A stretch of DNA of 64,000 nucleotides from Lytechinus variegatus (Eukaryota > Echinodermata > Echinoidea > Temnopleuroida > Toxopneustidae): positions 59,094,853 through 59,158,852 of the forward strand of contig NC_054742.1 of the NCBI RefSeq assembly GCF_018143015.1, read 5' to 3'. Numbering within the stretch: position 1 is the stretch's first letter; each line of letters begins with the position of its first letter. The notes beneath the pieces were generated by a model. The model made no database searches, was not told the origin of the DNA, and saw only the letters and a list, made by a program, of their open reading frames with translations. Of the stretch, positions 61,548 through 64,000 are shown in pieces. The position numbers were made by a program, and so were the translations under genes.

Positions 61548-61744
61548 AGGTGTTACGACATTTGCTCCCAGGACAATTCCTCCGGGCTTTATTTTGTCTA
61601 AGATATGGGTTTAGGGTTGCAAAAGGGTTTTATGTTAGGGTTTGGATAGGGGATAATGGTAAATCCAGGGTTGAAGTTGGTCATTAATTCCCTTAGTGTG
61701 GAATTTACAGCGGATCAACTGTCGCCGGAGGAAATGTCACGGAA
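61548..61744. mobile_element. MITE family D, copy 3 (downstream of the filamin-repeat gene)
   Basis: Left GTGTTACGACATTTGCTCCC, right CAACTGTCGCCGGAGGAAAT. Shares GTTTAGGGTTGCAA, GGGTTTTATGTTAGGG and GTGTGGAATTTACAG with copy 1. Confidence 0.72.
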
Positions 61745-61998
61745 CCCATTAATAACCTAAATAATAATTGCTATCACTGCCCCCAAAAAAGTTTTACCCA
61801 ATTTAGTACAGAAGGAGCCTGCATGTCTGGATGCGGGTAAAATATTACCAAATTCCTGCAAAGTTTGCACAATGTAGCGTGTCATTGAACCAAACATGCT
61901 TTTATCCAACATTTTCCACAATAAGCATGCCTATCCTCCTTCTTTACGCAAACTTGGGAATTCTTTTAACTCAATATTTTTTTGTTAGAAGTGTAAGT

Positions 61999-64000
61999 TT
62001 AAAATGATATCTGGACGATGAAAGGACTGTCGGGTATGTGCTTGTCTGCCCATTTGACCGAAATGACGTAGAAACCAGCAAGATTGACCTCGTAGACCAC
62101 CTCATAAAGGTCATCTCCAGTGAAGGTCACACTCGTCTCATTAACGGTATGAGGACGAGGACCTCGAATAAAAACAGCAAGGGAACCCTCACCAGCTTTG
62201 GAAGTCTCAACCTATAGAGTGAAGAGTTATTAAAAAAAATGACAAATTAAGCTACATTCCTGCACAAACATATCCATACAAGAACAATTCATTATCATTA
62301 TCATTCTCATTTCATTTCTTTTTATTATTTACTACTATAATCATTGTTATCATCATTACTATTAATACTATCATTACTATCATTATTATCACTATTATTA
62401 GTGGAAGTATCAATACCACTATTAGTAACGTATGACTTACACATAATGAAACGAGAAGATGAACTTAAAATCGACAATTCCTACTACAGTATATCATAAA
62501 ATTTTGCGAATCATAAATTCTGAAAGAGATAAGTGTTGTTTTTCACCTACTTGAAAATATTGATGAGTGATGCTATTAAGAATAATTGAATGCGATAATG
62601 CACAATTTCAGAGCTTTTTAAAAAAAGCTTTTCTGGTTTCATTTTTGATAGGAAATACAATACGAATTATGAATCTAATTGCAACCTCTTTACGAAGCAA
62701 AACTAAATAGTCAGACATTCATTCATCCAAAACGTTTGCGAAATAAGTTAAACCGATTGAAATACTAACTTTGGCATAAGGATTACGATTCATTACATAT
62801 TACATAAGTTATTATAAGGGAAACATTACACAATTTATTATAAGGTCAACCATGTGACAATCGACCCCATGTTGGACCATATCTTAATGGAAATATTCTC
62901 CTGAAGGTAATTGTTCGGGAGGGTTGCTCTCTGGTAAATTGGCAAGGTAATTTTTTTTCATGGGGTGGTTGTCCTTTGGTGACTGCCGGGAGGGTATAGT
63001 TTCCTATAATCCCCAAACCCAAAATTGAAACGTGATTGTTTATGGATATCACATGCATCCAATAAAAAACTGAACATACCTGGAAATTGTTCTTGACTCC
63101 TACCAGGCCCTCACGAATTCCCATCCCCATCGCCTGGCAGTAGGATGGTCGGATGGAGGTAAGGTAACTATCTGATGAACTGTGTGCGCTATAAGGCGTT
63201 CCAACACGAGGGGTATGTCTTCTGCTGCTCTTTCTGCTGTTCGTGTCCCCACCTGCCCTTGATGGAAAACTGGATTTCAGTTCTGACCAGGACGAATCCA
63301 TCTCCTGTTCCAACGCATCAATGGTCGGATATAGCTTGTCAGCATCCCTACCAAGGACATCATCCGCGAACCCTAAATTCCCACCAAGAGATGGCATGAA
63401 CTTTCGGACAAACTCTCTGATGGTGAAGTCTGGATCATTTTCCAGAGTTTCCAAGAGCTTACTCACTGGTACGTCCTTTTCATTCGCCAATGTAAGATAC
63501 GAATTCCCTTGTAAAGGAGGATTTGTCGAATGGGCAATGGGCGTCTCATACGATGACGCCTGGTTTTTCTCGTCATTCTTTTTCTCTCCGCTCACGCTAC
63601 TACGATCGGTTTCCACAAGGGATTTCCCATTCACAGATTCAGAAAGAAAATTTTCAACGGACGGGGTTTCTTTGCTTATTGGACCTGGTGAAAGATTGGG
63701 AGTCTGTTCTTGATCCTGCGAGTCCAACACGTGTTGGAGGTGCGAGAGATCAAAATTAATGGCGCTAAAACTCGGTCTCCTGTTTGTGACGGCAATGATC
63801 TCTTCGTCTTCAATCATATTCTCTACTCCTAGGCGGGGCTTCTCAGAGAGCAGCTGATTACGAGCACTCTCCGATCCACTTGGCAGTTGTTTCCTTACAA
63901 CTCTTGTTTTGATCTCATCATTCTGATCTTTGTGGCAGTTTGGTGTTCCAGCGATATCAAATCTTTCTCCAACAGGCGCAATGTGCTGTGGTGTTGGCAA
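61999..64000 (-). CDS. Filamin-repeat protein, last two coding exons (5' part beyond window)
   Basis: Two exons are seen: one entering from the right edge and ending at a GTATG donor (64000-63080, 307 codons, open throughout), and the terminal exon 62211-61999 (70 codons plus TAA), joined in phase 0. The C-terminal ~95 residues look like one filamin/ABP280 Ig-like repeat. It starts AMGMGIREGLVGVKNNFQ, continues SKAGEGSLAVFIRGPRP and ends KWADKHIPDSPFIVQI; the HIP-SPF signature is diagnostic of filamin repeats. Filamin repeats bind partners and space actin cross-linkers. The ~270 residues before it are rich in Ser, Pro, Asn, Asp and Glu and look disordered, apart from a possible helical stretch (VSKLLETLENDPDFTIREF). 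Canonical filamins end in a dimerising repeat without such a tail, so this may be a different filamin-domain protein or a divergent isoform. I do not recognise the orthologue. Confidence 0.75.

Larger units (their letters stand above)
50456..61998. other. RAB8-filamin-repeat gene intergenic stretch with no gene seen
   Basis: Dominated by repeats: the CpG-motif array, the 54.3-kb foldback, family F and E elements, the TA tract, the 122-bp arrays and the 60.8-kb repeats. A small candidate inverted element sits at about 53322-53566 (CCAGTGGTGTAATGAG versus TACTGGCGTATACAG). I found no exons in 55.8-57.6 or 59.7-60.8 kb. Confidence 0.6.

Noticed and set aside
63243..63713. 156-codon plus-strand frame
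   Set aside because: Antisense shadow of the open exon of the filamin-repeat gene.

Overview
This is nuclear DNA from an animal with intron-rich genes. It holds parts of four protein-coding genes, all on the minus strand, in AT-rich DNA packed with short inverted-repeat transposons (MITEs) and tRNA-derived SINEs. The proteins and the repeat style point to a marine invertebrate deuterostome, most likely an echinoderm such as a sea urchin. That placement is an inference, because the window has no species-diagnostic marker.

Layout from left to right. Positions 311-11805 hold the first nine coding exons of fumarylacetoacetase (FAH, tyrosine catabolism); its 3' part lies beyond the left edge. Positions 16660-31893 hold a complete 14-exon cytosolic aspartyl-tRNA synthetase gene (DARS1, 528 codons). 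Positions 41030-50455 hold a 7-exon RAB8 small GTPase gene whose fifth exon is one base short. Positions 61999-64000 hold the last two exons of a protein with a C-terminal filamin-type Ig repeat after a long low-complexity region. The four products act in unrelated pathways, so the shared orientation is not evidence of an operon.

The spaces between genes (about 12-16.6 kb, 32-41 kb and 50.5-62 kb) show no convincing exons. They and the introns carry a 32-bp minisatellite, 120-bp tandem arrays, several MITE families with two to four copies each, a decayed pogo/Tigger-like transposase antisense in DARS1 intron 1, and a hairpin MITE with an exact 8-bp target duplication nested in another MITE. 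Two host genes also carry decayed intronic copies of their own exons (DARS1 exon 9 and RAB8 exon 3).

The most unusual structure is a roughly 1.8-kb array at 50.9-52.8 kb. A CpG-rich core (GCGAGCGCGAAGCGCGAGC) recurs about every 90-155 bp in otherwise AT-rich, diverged DNA, next to a hAT-like terminus. I see no evidence of a wholly new biochemical system. Exon boundaries were read by eye from GT/AG sites, reading phase and family similarity; edges of mobile elements are approximate.
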